Source: Streptomyces zaomyceticus (GTDB taxonomy: Bacteria; Actinomycetota; Actinomycetes; Streptomycetales; Streptomycetaceae). From it: DNA of 64,000 bases. Shown here piece after piece: positions 16,921-25,153 of this stretch. The stretch's first letter is position 1; every line of letters begins with the position of its first letter. The notes beneath the pieces are model-generated. The model was given only the letters and a program-made list of their open reading frames with translations, was not told where the DNA came from and did not search any database. The DNA lies in NCBI RefSeq assembly GCF_014656215.1, contig NZ_BNBZ01000005.1, positions 186,001 to 250,000 of the forward strand. Direction: 5' to 3'. Position numbers and translations under genes: made by a program.

Positions 16921-18126
16921 TCAGTCCTCCGAACCGACCACCACGGGGCCGCCCGTGAGGTCCACGCCGCTCGTCCAGTGGAGCGGAAGCCGGACCGAAC
17001 GCCACGGGGCGAGCGACCCGCTCAGCCGCTCCCGCCGCAGCGGGACGCCGTCCTGGGTGACGGTCAGGACCGGGCGTACCAGCCTGCGGTCCGCCCGGAG
17101 GATCAGCGGCGCGGCCACCGGACCGAGAAGGCCGGGCGTCACCCACCGCAGCGGTCCCGATGCCGTCACCGGCACCCCGCCTCCGGGCCAGGGACGTCCG
17201 TCGAGACGGTCGAGCACGGCGGCCGCCGCCGCCCGTCCCTCGGCGGCGGCCACCAGCGCCGGCTCCCCGCCCCGCAGCAGGTTGCCGACGGCGAAGATCC
17301 CGGGTTCGGCGGTACGGAACGAACCGTCCGTCGCGGGGCCCCGGGTGCCCGGCACGAGCGGAAGCCCGCGGGCCCGGGCGAGTTCGTGGTCCGGGATCCA
17401 GTCGCCGGTGAACACCACGGTGTCGCAGCGCAGCGTCGCTGTGCGGCCGTCCCCGCCCCGGACCGCGACCCCGGTCAGCCGGCCGCGCCCGACGAGCTCG
17501 GTCACGACCGTGCCGCCGAGTACCGGGACCGCGCCGAACGCGTGCCGTCCCACCGGCGGTTCGGCCACGACCGCCGCCACCTCCACCCCGGCGCGGCGAA
17601 GCGTCCGCACGGCGTCGCGGGCCACCGGGTCGCCGCCCACGACCACGGCCCGTCGCCCGAGGTGCTCGCGCCGGGCGCCGAACCGGAGGACCAGCCGCTG
17701 GAGCTCGCCCGTCGTGAGCACTCCGGCGGGCCGCGAGCCGGGCACGAGCCGTGCGCTGCGTGGCCGTTCGCGGGCCCCGGTGGCGAGGACCACCGCGCGG
17801 GCCCGGATGCGTTCGAGTCCGCTCGGGGCGGTGACGTCCAGGGTGAGCGGCCCGGCCCAGCCGGTGGCCGACACGCCGGCACGGACGGTGGCCCCGGCCC
17901 GCAGCGCCGCTCGGACCGCGCGTCGCGCGTACGCGGGGCCGTCCAGCGGCAGGCCCCGGGCGTCCGCGCCGAATCCCGGGCGGGCGCAGTGCCGTGGGAC
18001 CCCGCCCGCGGCCCGCTCCCGTTCCAGGACCTCGACACGGCCCGCGCCCGAGGCCGCGAGCCGGGCGGCCGCGGCGAGCCCGGCCGGTCCGGCGCCGACC
18101 ACGAGGACGTCGACCGTACGGTTCAC
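16921..18126 (-). CDS. NAD(P)/FAD-dependent oxidoreductase, third gene of a glp-type operon
   Basis: 401 aa, GTG start overlapping the upstream stop by 4 bases (GTGA, 18123-18126). FAD-binding GAGPAGLAAA at residues ~11-20; second dinucleotide motif around VVVGGDPVARDAV; the FAD C-terminal site TAEPGIFAVGNLLRGG. This pyridine-nucleotide-disulfide reductase fold without a CxxxxC pair is what accompanies a GlpA-like dehydrogenase carrying a BFD-type cluster (compare GlpB, or opine/sarcosine oxidase subunits). It probably forms a complex with the product of 18123-19556 and passes electrons to NAD(P) or a quinone. Exact partner not proven. Confidence 0.82.
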   Translation of the reverse strand: MNRTVDVLVVGAGPAGLAAAARLAASGAGRVEVLERERAAGGVPRHCARPGFGADARGLPLDGPAYARRAVRAALRAGATVRAGVSATGWAGPLTLDVTAPSGLERIRARAVVLATGARERPRSARLVPGSRPAGVLTTGELQRLVLRFGARREHLGRRAVVVGGDPVARDAVRTLRRAGVEVAAVVAEPPVGRHAFGAVPVLGGTVVTELVGRGRLTGVAVRGGDGRTATLRCDTVVFTGDWIPDHELARARGLPLVPGTRGPATDGSFRTAEPGIFAVGNLLRGGEPALVAAAEGRAAAAAVLDRLDGRPWPGGGVPVTASGPLRWVTPGLLGPVAAPLILRADRRLVRPVLTVTQDGVPLRRERLSGSLAPWRSVRLPLHWTSGVDLTGGPVVVGSED

Positions 18127-19556
18127 CGGGCGCCCCTTCCTTTCTTCTCGGGGCCGTACTCCTCGAACAACGCCCGTACCTCCGCGCCGCAGTGGTGCCC
18201 CTGGCAGCGACCGCCCCGGGCGCGTGTCCTGCGCCGCAGACCGTCGAGGCCTCCCGGCGGGATCGTGGAGGTGAGCGCGGCCCGGATCTCGCCCTCGGTG
18301 ACCCGCTCGCAGTGGCAGACGATCGCTCCGAACTCCGGGTTCCCGGCGATGAGCCGGGCATCCCGGTAGGGGCGGGAGAAGGCTTCGCCGAGGTTCGGCA
18401 TCCGGAGCCGGGCGAGCGGGCGCTCGGGCCCCGGATCCAGCCCGCAGTCGGCGAGCAGTCCGCGGACGTGCTCGGCGACGGCCAGGGAGGCGGTGAGCCC
18501 GGTGGACCGGATCCCGCCCACCGTGACGTAGCGGAGCCCGGGGTGGGCGGCGATCCGGTAGTCCTCCTGTCCGGTGGCGGCCCGAAGCCCCGCGTAGACG
18601 GCCGTGACCTCCTCGTCGAGCAGCGCCGGGAGGATCCGGCCGCCCTGCTCGCGAAGACCGGCGAGCCCCTCCGCCGTCGTGCCGGTGGCGGTCTTGTCGT
18701 CCAGGTCCTCGGCGGTGGGCCCGAGCATGACGTTCCCGTACACCGTCGGTGTGATGAGCACGCCCTTGCCGAGCGGGCCGGGGACGGGGAGCAGGATGTG
18801 ACGCACCAGGTCGCGTGCGAACTTGTCGAAGACCAGCAGCTGCCCCCTACGGGGGGTGACGACGAAGTCCTCGCGGCCGACCAGCGCGTCGAACGCGTCC
18901 GCGTGGAGTCCGCAGGCGTTCACGAGATGACGGGTCCGCAGAACCCCCCGGCGGGTGACGAGCCGGTGGTACGGATCGCCCGGACGCACCTGCTCCACCG
19001 AGCAGTTGAGGTGCAGGTCGACGCCGGAGCGGACGGCCTGCGTGGCGTACGCGAGGGTGGTCGTCCAGGGGCAGATCACCGCCTCGCCCGGTACCTCCAG
19101 CGCGCCGAGACCACCCGGCCCCAGGTGCGGTTCCCGGGCGCGGAGTTCGGCGGCGGTGAGCAGCCGGGTCGTGCGGTGTCCGTTGCGCTCGGCCTTCTCC
19201 GCGAGACGGGGGAGGGCGGCGCGCTGCCCCTCGTCCCAGGCGACGAGCAGAGCGCCCAGGGGCTCCACGGGGATGCCTGTCTCCCGCGCGTACGCGGACA
19301 GCAGCCGGTGGCCCTCGCGGACGAGCCGTGCCTCCAGGGTGCCGGGCGCGGCGTCGAAGCCGGTGTGCAGGATGGCGGTGTTGGCCTTCGACGTACCGTC
19401 GCCGACGTCGTTGGACGCCTCCACGAGCGCGATCCGCAGCGGGTGGCGGGCCAGGGTCCGGGCGATCGCGGAGCCGACGACTCCCGCTCCGACGACCACG
19501 ACGTCGTAGGCCGCGTCGGCGCCGACTGGGAGGGCGCCCGTGCGGGTGACGCTCAT
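18123..19556 (-). CDS. FAD-dependent glycerol-3-phosphate dehydrogenase-like protein with C-terminal BFD [2Fe-2S] domain
   Basis: 477 aa. FAD motif VVVVGAGVVGSAIARTLA at residues ~19-36, then the DAO fold (TSKANTAILHTGFDA; GGIRSTGLTASLAVAEHV). The C-terminal ~90 residues carry a BFD-type iron-sulfur site: VCHCERVTEGEI and GGRCQGHHCGAEV (C-x-C ... C-x4-C). This arrangement is that of GlpA-like/LhgO-type dehydrogenases. The ATG at 19556 overlaps the kinase stop by 4 bases (ATGA), and its ribosome site GGAACCGG is made by the repeat at the end of the kinase gene. Likely oxidises glycerol 3-phosphate or another 2-hydroxyacid or polyol. Confidence 0.82.
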   Translation of the reverse strand: MSVTRTGALPVGADAAYDVVVVGAGVVGSAIARTLARHPLRIALVEASNDVGDGTSKANTAILHTGFDAAPGTLEARLVREGHRLLSAYARETGIPVEPLGALLVAWDEGQRAALPRLAEKAERNGHRTTRLLTAAELRAREPHLGPGGLGALEVPGEAVICPWTTTLAYATQAVRSGVDLHLNCSVEQVRPGDPYHRLVTRRGVLRTRHLVNACGLHADAFDALVGREDFVVTPRRGQLLVFDKFARDLVRHILLPVPGPLGKGVLITPTVYGNVMLGPTAEDLDDKTATGTTAEGLAGLREQGGRILPALLDEEVTAVYAGLRAATGQEDYRIAAHPGLRYVTVGGIRSTGLTASLAVAEHVRGLLADCGLDPGPERPLARLRMPNLGEAFSRPYRDARLIAGNPEFGAIVCHCERVTEGEIRAALTSTIPPGGLDGLRRRTRARGGRCQGHHCGAEVRALFEEYGPEKKGRGAR

Positions 19557-21124
19557 CCGGTTCCGGTTCCGGTGCCGGTGCCGGTGCCGGTGCCGGTGGT
19601 GCCAGGGCCGGCGGCAGCGCCGGAGGCGGCGTCCACCTCCGTTCCGGGACCCGCCGTCGTTCCCGGCGCCCCGCCGCCGACCCCGGCGTCGGCGCGTTCG
19701 ACCAGCGCCGACACCTCTCCCCGGAAGCGCGCCAGACGTTCGGCCGCCTCGTCGCCCGAGATCCGGGGCTCGTACACGACGGAAGGCTTCCATTCGGGTA
19801 CCGCCTCGCGGAGCGTGAGCCGCGGGTCGTGGCCGAGCCGGGCCACCGCGCCCACCCCGAGCGCCGTGGCGTCGGGCAGCGAGGAGACCTCGACCGGCAG
19901 TTGCAGCAGGTCCGCCTGGGTCTGCATGAGCAGCGCGGACCGGGTGAGGCCGCCGTCTGCGCGCAGCGAGGTCAGCGGCGCCCCGCGGTCCGCCGCGACG
20001 GCCGAGGAGAGCTCCACCACCTGTGCGGCGATGCCCTCGCACAGGGCCCGGACCAGATGGCCCGGCGTGGTGTCGAGACCGAGGCCGGTGAGCGAACCGC
20101 GTACGTCGCCGCGCCACCAGGGCGCGGCGAGCCCCGCGAGCGCGGGAACGAAGGTCACCCCACCGGCGTCCGCGACTTCGCCGCCGACCGGGTCGAGTTC
20201 CTCGGCCCCGGCGATGACGCCGAGGTCGGTGAGCCAGCGCACGGCCGATGCGACCGTGTACACCTGACCGTCGAGACAGTGGGACACCTGCCCGCCGAGC
20301 CGCCAGGCGACACAGCTGACCAGGCCGGAAGAGGTGCGCCGTGGCTCGGGGCCGGTCTGGGCGAGGAGGAAGGCCCCGGTGCCGTAGGTGCACTTGGCGG
20401 CGGACGGGCGGTCGGCGCTCTGGGTGAGCAGCGCCGCCTGCTGGTCCACCAGGAGACCGGTGAGCGGCAGGGGCGGTCCGAAGGCGGTCGTGGTGCCGAC
20501 GGGTGTGTCGCAGTCGACGACACGGGGGAGCCGCTCGCCGCCGAGACCGTACAGATCGAGCGCCGTCTCCGACCAGGCGAGGGTGTCGAGGTCGAGCAGT
20601 CCGGTCCGCCCGGCGGTCGCCGCGTCGGTGACGAAGGCGCCCGTGAGCCGGTGGACGAGCCAGGCGTCGCTGGTGGTGACGACGCCCGCGCCGGTGGCGT
20701 GGCGGCGGATCCAGGCCATCTTCGGAGCGGCGAAGTAGGGGTCGAGGGGGAGACCGGTCAGTTGCCTCAACCGCTCTGCATGGGAGTTGAGTTCGGCGCA
20801 GACGGAGGCGGCCCTGCGGTCCTGCCACACGAGGGCGTCGGTGAGCGGAAGGCCGGTGGCGGGGTCCCAGGCGAGGACGGTCTCCCCCTGGTTGGCGAGG
20901 CCCACCGCCACCACCGGGGTGCCGGCCTCGGCGAGCGCCGCCCGGCCCGCGCTGACGACGGAGTCGTACAGCTCACGCGGGTCCACCTCGACCAGGCCGC
21001 CCGGCAGGTAGCGGGGACGGACCGGGGCCGTACCGCTGCCGATGACGCCGCGCTCGGGGCAGAGGACGAGCGCCTTGGTGCCCGAGGTGCCCTGGTCGAC
21101 GGCGAGTACCGGGCCGCCCGTCAT
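19553..21124 (-). CDS. FGGY family carbohydrate kinase (glycerol kinase-like)
   Basis: 523 aa; the ATG at 21124 follows AGGAGCAGCGCG. FGGY signatures: LAVDQGTSGTKALVL (phosphate 1 loop), ALVWQDRRAA, CTYGTGAFLLAQTG and LRADGGLTRSALLMQTQADLLQLPVEV. Catalytic Asp lies in LLVDQQAALL. It phosphorylates a polyol, plausibly glycerol, giving the substrate for the dehydrogenase encoded next. The last ~35 residues are a Gly/Thr tail ending in seven GT pairs encoded by a hexanucleotide repeat, not part of the FGGY fold. Confidence 0.88.
   Translation of the reverse strand: MTGGPVLAVDQGTSGTKALVLCPERGVIGSGTAPVRPRYLPGGLVEVDPRELYDSVVSAGRAALAEAGTPVVAVGLANQGETVLAWDPATGLPLTDALVWQDRRAASVCAELNSHAERLRQLTGLPLDPYFAAPKMAWIRRHATGAGVVTTSDAWLVHRLTGAFVTDAATAGRTGLLDLDTLAWSETALDLYGLGGERLPRVVDCDTPVGTTTAFGPPLPLTGLLVDQQAALLTQSADRPSAAKCTYGTGAFLLAQTGPEPRRTSSGLVSCVAWRLGGQVSHCLDGQVYTVASAVRWLTDLGVIAGAEELDPVGGEVADAGGVTFVPALAGLAAPWWRGDVRGSLTGLGLDTTPGHLVRALCEGIAAQVVELSSAVAADRGAPLTSLRADGGLTRSALLMQTQADLLQLPVEVSSLPDATALGVGAVARLGHDPRLTLREAVPEWKPSVVYEPRISGDEAAERLARFRGEVSALVERADAGVGGGAPGTTAGPGTEVDAASGAAAGPGTTGTGTGTGTGTGTG
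19557..19600. repeat. Hexanucleotide repeat at the kinase/dehydrogenase junction
   Basis: Seven near-identical hexamers (CCGGTT x2, CCGGTG x5 on the + strand) encode the Gly-Thr tail of the FGGY kinase. Copy changes are frame-neutral. On the coding strand the copies nearest the end (GGAACCGG) also serve as the ribosome site for the dehydrogenase start at 19556. Confidence 0.85.
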
Positions 21125-21151
21125 CGCGCTGCTCCTGTCCTTGGACGTTCA

Positions 21152-21167
21152 GTGATCATCCGATCAC
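21152..21167. promoter_or_regulatory. Inverted repeat GTGATC-N4-GATCAC, candidate operator
   Basis: Perfect 6-bp arms around ATCC, 28 bp upstream of the FGGY kinase start. A related dyad lies at 21330-21342. Which regulator binds is unknown. Confidence 0.6.
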
Positions 21168-21324
21168 CGAAAAGGGTCAGGGTGCCGTCGTCGGGGTGCT
21201 CCGTCAAGCCTCCGCCGACGATCACGTCAGGTCCGTCGGCATACCTGAGAGTAAGTCAAATTCGGTCGTTGGCTTAATAGTTGCCGTCACAAAAGAAAGT
21301 GGACCGGTCGCGTCCAGAGCCCTC

Positions 21325-21342
21325 TATAGTGATCGCCGATCA
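21325..21342 (+). promoter_or_regulatory. -10-like hexamer TATAGT with overlapping dyad TGATC-GCC-GATCA
   Basis: TATAGT at 21325-21330 is followed directly by TGATCGCCGATCA (21330-21342), sharing half-sites with the dyad near the kinase start. A repressor here would block a rightward promoter for the 21426 gene. No convincing -35 box is seen. Confidence 0.5.
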
Positions 21343-21396
21343 ACGGCCGGGACGCCCGCCGGGGGACTGACCACCCCCTCCATCCACCGAGGACCC

Positions 21397-21426
21397 ATGT
21401 CATCCACACCACGCCCCACCCCCTGA
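21397..21426 (+). CDS. Nine-codon upstream ORF coupled to the next gene
   Basis: ATG at 21397 with a GAGGA ribosome site reads MSSTPRPTP and stops in TGATG, sharing an A with the ATG of the 21426 gene. The 21426 gene has no good ribosome site of its own, so translation through this mini-ORF probably delivers ribosomes to it. Alternatively the ribosome site simply serves a poorly placed start. Confidence 0.4.
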   Translation: MSSTPRPTP

Positions 21427-22400
21427 TGGCCGGACACGGCTTCCGCCCCGTCTACCATCCCGCGGGCCACGACCACGCCCTGCGCAACGCCGCCCAGGAC
21501 TTACGCACCGGCCGCTGGGTGGCGATGGCCCGACTCCTCGACGAGACGACGGGCTGGGACGCCTGGACCCGCCGCACCCAGGTCCTCGCCGCCGTCGCCG
21601 CCGGCACCGACGTCGTCCACACCTGGCGGACCGAGCAGCCCGAGAGCCTCGCCGCCGGAGTGATGCACAGCCGGGTCGCCGTCGAGCGGGCCGTACGCGC
21701 CCACCGCGCCGGCCACACCCGCACCCGGGAACTCTGGCAGGAGGCCTGGACCGCCTGCCGCGAGGCCGCCGACCTGGCCCCCGCCGACCCGGTTCCCTGG
21801 GTGGGCCTGATCGCCCTCGCCACCCTCGACGGCCGCCAGCGCATGGCCGAGCACCGGATCTCCCCGCCCGCCCCCATGCTGCCGCCCGGCCCCTGGGGCC
21901 TGCTCGCCGAGGCGGAGAAACGCGACCCGCACAACCGCGAGGCGCACCACCGGATGCTGCAGTTCGTCTACGCCCGACGCCCCGGACCCCTCTCCGAGGC
22001 CGTCAACTACGCCCACTGGGCGGCCTCCTCGGCCCCCGTCGGCTCCGCCCTGCACGTCCTCCCGCTCTACGTCCGCGTCGAACGCTACCGGCGCGAGCGG
22101 GGCCACGAGCGCGCCCTCGACCTCCACTGGGTCGCCGAGGACGCCCTGCGCGACGCCCAGCGCGCCCTGGACACCTGGTTCCTCTTCTGCGCCACCGACG
22201 AGGCCTCCCTGCTCGACCTCAACCACCTGGCGCACGCCCTCTTCGGGGCCCTGCGCTTCACCGAGGCGGCCCGGGTCTTCGAGGCGCTCGGCCCGTACTA
22301 CACGACCCTGCCGTGGGCGTACCGGACCCCTCACCCCGACGACCGCGTGCTCGCCGAAGAGGTCTTCCTGCGCGCCCGCGCGCGCTGTCTCGGCGACTGA
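21426..22400 (+). CDS. Hypothetical helical-repeat protein
   Basis: 324 aa, soluble, no signal peptide, rich in Ala, Arg, His and Trp. Segments such as TRELWQEAWTACREAADLAPADPVPWVGLIALATLDGR and EAHHRMLQFVYARRPGPLSEAVNYAHWAASSAP look like TPR-type paired helices. No catalytic motif is recognised. Its start overlaps the stop of a nine-codon ORF. An APC permease gene follows after 112 bp on the same strand. A role as a scaffold or in protein interaction is only suggested by the helical repeats. Confidence 0.75.
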   Translation: MAGHGFRPVYHPAGHDHALRNAAQDLRTGRWVAMARLLDETTGWDAWTRRTQVLAAVAAGTDVVHTWRTEQPESLAAGVMHSRVAVERAVRAHRAGHTRTRELWQEAWTACREAADLAPADPVPWVGLIALATLDGRQRMAEHRISPPAPMLPPGPWGLLAEAEKRDPHNREAHHRMLQFVYARRPGPLSEAVNYAHWAASSAPVGSALHVLPLYVRVERYRRERGHERALDLHWVAEDALRDAQRALDTWFLFCATDEASLLDLNHLAHALFGALRFTEAARVFEALGPYYTTLPWAYRTPHPDDRVLAEEVFLRARARCLGD

Positions 22401-22512
22401 GGCCCTCCGCCCGCCCTCCCGCCGCCCCCGCCCGCAGCACGCCCCGCCCCCGACCCGACGCACCCCCGTTCACCCCCACTCGCCCCGCTCACTCCCGTCC
22501 CCGGAGGAACCG

Positions 22513-24045
22513 ATGTCCCGCACGACCGCCCCCACCGACGCGATACGCAAGCCGCCCCCCGCCCAGGACGAGGAGGCGCGGCTGAGAGAACTCGGCTACC
22601 AGCCGGTCCTCGCCCGGCGCATGGGCGGCTTCGGCAACTTCGCGATCAGCTTCTCGGTCATCTCCGTCCTCTCCGGATGCATGACCCTGTACGGCTTCGG
22701 CATGGGCACCGGCGGACCCGCCGTCATGCTGTGGGGCTGGGCCGGTGTCGGTCTCTTCGTGCTGTGCGTGGGACTCGCCCTCGCCGAGGTGACCAGCGCC
22801 TACCCGACGTCCGGCGCCCTCTACTACATGGCGGACCGGCTCGGCGGGCGCCGCTGGGGCTGGTACACCGGCTGGCTGAATCTGCTCGGTCTGCTCGGCG
22901 CCATCGCCGGTATCGACTACGGCGCGGCACTCTTCACCGGGGCCTTCCTCAACCTCCAGTGGGGCTTCGTCCCCACACCGGAGTCCACCTTCCTGATCTT
23001 CCTGGCGATCCTGCTGCTCCACGCCGTCCTGAACCTCTTCGGAGTGCGCCTGGTCAGCGTGCTCAACTCGGTCAGCGTCTGGTGGCACCTGGCGGGCGTG
23101 GCGGTCATCGTCGGCGCCCTGGCGTTCATCCCCGACCGGCACCAGTCCGCCGAGTTCGTGTTCACCGAGTTCGTCAACGACACCGGCTGGGCCAACCCCT
23201 TCTACGTCGCCGCCATCGGCCTGCTCCTCGCCCAGTACACCTTCTCCGGCTACGACGCCTCGGCCCATCTCTCCGAGGAGACCTCCAACGCCTCCGTCGC
23301 CGCCGCCAAGGGCATCGTGCGGGCCATCTGGGTCTCCTGGATCGCCGGCTTCGCCCTGCTCGCCGGACTGAGCTTCGCCATCCAGGACTACGCGGCCACA
23401 CAGAACAGCGCCACCGGAGTTCCGCCCGCCCAGATCCTCCTGGACGCGCTCGGTTCCGGCGGCGCCACGGCCCTGCTCCTCGTGGTGATCGTCGCCCAGC
23501 TCTTCTGCGGCAACGCCGAGGTGGCCGCCGCCAGCCGGATGGTCTTCGCCTTCAGCCGCGACAACGCCCTGCCCGGCTCCGCGATCTGGCGCAAGGTCAG
23601 CGGCCGCACCCAGACCCCGGTCCCCGCCGTCTGGCTCGCGGTGGCGGTGGCAGCCCTGCTCGCCGTGCCCTCGCTGTACTCCGCCACCGCCTACGGCGCC
23701 GTCACCGCGATCAACGTCATCGGCATCACGCCCGCCTACGCCATCCCGATCTATCTGCGCCTGCGCGCCGGGAACCGCTTCACTCCCGGCCCGTGGAGCC
23801 TGGGCCGCTGGAGCAAGCCGATCGGCTGGACCGCCGTCGTCTGGGTGGCGATCGTGACCGTGCTGTTCTGCCTGCCCCAGAAGTCCCCCGTCACGGTCGA
23901 CACCATGAACTACGCGGTGATCGCGCTCGCCGTCGTGCTCGTGCTGGCCAGCGTCTGGTGGTACGTCGCCCGCCGCTCGTACGGCACGCCGACGGCGTAC
24001 GGCACGGCCCGCGAGGAGGCGGAGATCGCGGAGGGCATCGTCTGA
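22513..24045 (+). CDS. APC superfamily amino acid permease
   Basis: 510 aa; the ATG at 22513 follows GGAGGAACCG. About 12 membrane helices with the APC start FGNFAISFSVISVLSG (helix 1, unwound region) and AEVTSAYPTSGALYYMADRLGG (helix 3 start). YTFSGYDASAHLSEETSNASVAAAKGI is the conserved loop of the amino acid/choline (GABA permease-like, BAT1) branch. It imports an amino acid, amine or GABA-like solute with H+ or Na+. A convergent GntR regulator follows, separated by a hairpin. Confidence 0.92.
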   Translation: MSRTTAPTDAIRKPPPAQDEEARLRELGYQPVLARRMGGFGNFAISFSVISVLSGCMTLYGFGMGTGGPAVMLWGWAGVGLFVLCVGLALAEVTSAYPTSGALYYMADRLGGRRWGWYTGWLNLLGLLGAIAGIDYGAALFTGAFLNLQWGFVPTPESTFLIFLAILLLHAVLNLFGVRLVSVLNSVSVWWHLAGVAVIVGALAFIPDRHQSAEFVFTEFVNDTGWANPFYVAAIGLLLAQYTFSGYDASAHLSEETSNASVAAAKGIVRAIWVSWIAGFALLAGLSFAIQDYAATQNSATGVPPAQILLDALGSGGATALLLVVIVAQLFCGNAEVAAASRMVFAFSRDNALPGSAIWRKVSGRTQTPVPAVWLAVAVAALLAVPSLYSATAYGAVTAINVIGITPAYAIPIYLRLRAGNRFTPGPWSLGRWSKPIGWTAVVWVAIVTVLFCLPQKSPVTVDTMNYAVIALAVVLVLASVWWYVARRSYGTPTAYGTAREEAEIAEGIV

Positions 24046-24157
24046 CGGAGGGCACCGGGATCGCCCGGTTCACCTCGTTCGACGGGCGCACCTGGCGCAC
24101 CGGGCTCGTCGAGGACGCCCGTGGCGCCGGGAGCGCCGACAGGGCGGAGGGCCTGGC

Positions 24158-24180
24158 TCCTGTCCCCGTACCGGACAGGA
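24158..24180. terminator. Hairpin between convergent permease and GntR genes
   Basis: An 8-bp perfect stem (TCCTGTCC / GGACAGGA) around a 7-base loop, 112 bp after the permease stop and 33 bp after the end of the GntR gene on the other strand. No U-run, as usual in Streptomyces. It may serve both directions. Confidence 0.55.
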
Positions 24181-24212
24181 ACCGGGCCCTCCAGGGCACC
24201 CGAGGGTCGTCG

Positions 24213-24968
24213 TCAGGCGCTGAACTCGTAGGTCCAGGCCGCCGACTGGGCCGAGAAATCGATGTCAGTGATCTCCAGGGCGTGCCCGTGCTGATCGCTC
24301 ACCACCCGGTGGACGATCAGCCGGGCCGCGCCGCCGGCTGTCGTCGTGGCCGGGCCGGGCGGCACGCCGACCGACTCCCGGTGGGTGATCCGAAGCCCCG
24401 CCTGGTGCATCCAGTGGTAGAGCAGCCGCAGGTCGGGCTGTTGCCTGCAGTCCCGGCCCCTGCGGTAGCGGGCCAGTTGGGGGATCTCGGTCAGCGCGGG
24501 CCGGGAGAACCACGACACCGCCCGCTGGAGCGCGGTTCCGTGCGGTCCGAGCACGACGTGCCGGTGGACGAGCGTCGGCTCGCCCGGGGCGAGCTGGAGC
24601 CGCGCCGTCAGGGGAGTCGGCGGCGGTTCCCAGGTGAGCGTGGCCCGCACCAGCGCCTCGGCCGCGCGGGGCCCGCCCGGGAAGGTCGGCCGGCGGGCCG
24701 TCAGCGCCGGGACGGCGGGCTCGCCCCCGGCTCCGGCGGCGGCGAAGGTGCCGCGCCGGTCGGTGACCACGAGCCGTTCGTCGCGCAGGAGCTGGAGCGC
24801 GCTGCGTACGGTCTGCCGGTTGACGTGGTACCGCATGGACAGGGATCGTTCCGAAGGGAGCCGACTGCCGGGTGAGATGCGCCGGTGGGCGAGGTCCTCG
24901 CGCAGTGCGGCGGCGACCCGGAGATAGAGCGGCGCTTCTGCCGCCGCCTCGGTTTCGGGCTCGGCCAT
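24213..24968 (-). CDS. GntR family regulator with UTRA-type effector domain (HutC/DasR subfamily)
   Basis: 251 aa; the ATG at 24968 follows GAGAGGGTCTGATC. N-terminal winged helix: YLRVAAALREDLAHRRISPGSRLPSERSLSMRYHVNRQTVRSALQLLRDERLV (residues ~14-66). The C-terminal ~160 residues have the UTRA pattern (LHRHVVLGPHGTALQRAVSWFSRPALTEIPQLA; HALEITDIDFSAQSAAWTYEF). Such regulators sense sugars, amino acids or their phosphates. A DasR-like box lies 61 bp upstream in the divergent region shared with DUF2252, so autoregulation and control of that gene are likely. Confidence 0.92.
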   Translation of the reverse strand: MAEPETEAAAEAPLYLRVAAALREDLAHRRISPGSRLPSERSLSMRYHVNRQTVRSALQLLRDERLVVTDRRGTFAAAGAGGEPAVPALTARRPTFPGGPRAAEALVRATLTWEPPPTPLTARLQLAPGEPTLVHRHVVLGPHGTALQRAVSWFSRPALTEIPQLARYRRGRDCRQQPDLRLLYHWMHQAGLRITHRESVGVPPGPATTTAGGAARLIVHRVVSDQHGHALEITDIDFSAQSAAWTYEFSA

Positions 24969-25029
24969 GATCAGACCCTCTCTTCGCTCAGCGTGACCGC
25001 GTGGGTCGTGTGGGTGATCAATTCCTATC

Positions 25030-25045
25030 ATTGGTCTAAACCATT
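25030..25045. promoter_or_regulatory. DasR-like (dre-type) GntR operator
   Basis: ATTGGTCTAAACCATT matches the known dre consensus ACTGGTCTAGACCACT at 13 of 16 positions and is itself an inverted repeat. It lies in the divergent region between the GntR gene and the DUF2252 gene. It could be bound by the local GntR protein or by global DasR. Confidence 0.7.
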
Positions 25046-25153
25046 TCGCTAGGCCGGTCCGTCAGAGTGGCCGAAACGAGCGTCGCCCCTTGTAATGAGG
25101 TACCAGGTGAACGGGTACGAGACCGCGGCGGCGGAAGAGGCGGGTGAGGCCGG

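Larger units (their letters stand above)
21125..21425. other. Divergent promoter region with two related dyads
   Basis: 301 bp between the kinase operon (-) and the 21426 gene (+). It holds the two operator-like dyads listed separately, a short AT-richer segment (21240-21300), a -10-like TATAGT at 21325-21330 and a nine-residue leader ORF. Confidence 0.6.

Noticed and set aside
18123-20828. A 901-codon frame extending the GlpA-like protein upstream
   Set aside because: The first ~425 codons are out-of-frame shadow of the FGGY kinase; the real start is the ATG at 19556 in the 4-base overlap.
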